A stretch of 5,537 bases of DNA, from NCBI GenBank assembly GCA_023428905.1, contig JAEYWP010000009.1, positions 1-5,537 on the forward strand, given 5' to 3'. Position numbers and translations under genes: made by a program. This document shows, piece by piece, positions 5,096 to 5,537 of this stretch. Numbering within the stretch: the stretch's first letter is position 1; the number at the start of each line of letters is the position of its first letter. The notes under the pieces were generated by a model. It worked only from the letters and a program-made list of their open reading frames with translations. It made no database searches and was not told the DNA's origin. This DNA is from Verrucomicrobiota bacterium (lineage in GTDB: Bacteria; Verrucomicrobiota; Verrucomicrobiia; Opitutales; Opitutaceae).

Positions 5096-5537
5096 ATGGA
5101 AACCACCACCCAGGACGCCGCCGCCCGCGGCACGTCCACCATTGCCAAGCGCGCCGCCGTAGCCCTCGCGGCATCGGCCGTTGCCTTGTTGCTTGCCAGC
5201 TGCAGCCTGCTGGCCCCCAACAATGAAGCCGACACCGATGACCCGGTGGTGGAGGAGACCTCCACTCAGGGCATCGAGAACGAGGACGACACCAACGAGC
5301 CGTCCAGCAACGACGCCGCGCTTGACGCATACGTCCAGCTGGAACGCGACCAGATCCCCGCCATCATGGACGCCTACGGGGACTACTACTCCGACGTCTC
5401 GTTCGACGCCATCTACCCCAACACCGTCTCCTACGCCTACTACTACAAGGAGCAGGTGGACCCTGCACAAGCCGGGCCCATGCTCGACGGGCAGATCTCA
5501 GCCCTGCAGGACGTGCTGGACAGCGCCGTGTTCCCCA
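5096..5537 (+). CDS. Secreted lipoprotein, C-terminus beyond window (possibly DUF4854-like)
   Basis: The first 147 residues are present and the frame is still open at the window edge. The N-terminus has a basic patch (R11, K18, R19), a hydrophobic core (about 20-33) and a lipobox LASC at 33-36. C36 would therefore be lipidated and the protein anchored on the outer face of the plasma membrane. Residues 40-75 form an acidic, low-complexity linker rich in Asp, Glu, Asn, Thr and Ser, as commonly seen between a lipid anchor and a folded domain. The domain begins near residue 76. It contains QLERDQIPAIMDAYGDYYSD (81-100) and the aromatic TVSYAYYYKEQVD (110-122), which reminds me of DUF4854-type lipoproteins; this family call is tentative. 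ATG 5096 follows GAAGGAG at 5 bases. It may be cotranscribed with the SPFH/kinase-like pair or have its own promoter in the 65-base gap. No function can be assigned. Confidence 0.85.
   Translation, partial: METTTQDAAARGTSTIAKRAAVALAASAVALLLASCSLLAPNNEADTDDPVVEETSTQGIENEDDTNEPSSNDAALDAYVQLERDQIPAIMDAYGDYYSDVSFDAIYPNTVSYAYYYKEQVDPAQAGPMLDGQISALQDVLDSAVFP

Overview
This is a GC-rich window with densely packed genes. Actinobacterial-type Shine-Dalgarno sites, GTG starts and GC-rich third codon positions point to a high-GC actinomycete. A Micrococcales- or Actinomycetales-like host is my guess, from protein flavour only. I see no mobile element, CRISPR array, tRNA or rRNA.

Layout. Bases 1-254 hold no convincing gene, only a short 26-base-period direct repeat and a possible promoter (about 171-200). 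A small ORF with a strong ribosome binding site (255-395, 46 codons) follows. It leads into about 150 bases with several inverted repeats, and then rtcB (545-1735), a complete RNA 3'-phosphate/5'-OH ligase. An 11-bp-stem hairpin (1760-1790) separates rtcB from a convergent gene on the minus strand (1813-3081), a DUF2254 membrane protein with four N-terminal transmembrane segments.

A short divergent promoter region (3082-3167) leads to a tight two-gene plus-strand unit. It encodes a soluble SPFH/band-7 protein (3168-4130) and, 3 bases later, a divergent NAD-kinase-fold protein (4134-5030). After a 65-base gap, a lipoprotein gene with an excellent ribosome binding site and lipobox starts at 5096 and runs off the window.

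How the genes fit together. rtcB has neither rtcA nor archease beside it here, but it may be translated from a long structured leader that carries the small ORF. The SPFH and NAD-kinase-like genes are almost certainly co-transcribed and probably translationally coupled, so a shared function is likely. The kinase-like protein keeps the fold's landmarks, but its GGDG and TPTGSTAY-type motifs are altered. Its substrate is therefore uncertain, and this pair is the most interesting part of the window. The DUF2254 protein and the lipoprotein act at the membrane or cell surface and have no evident link to the others.
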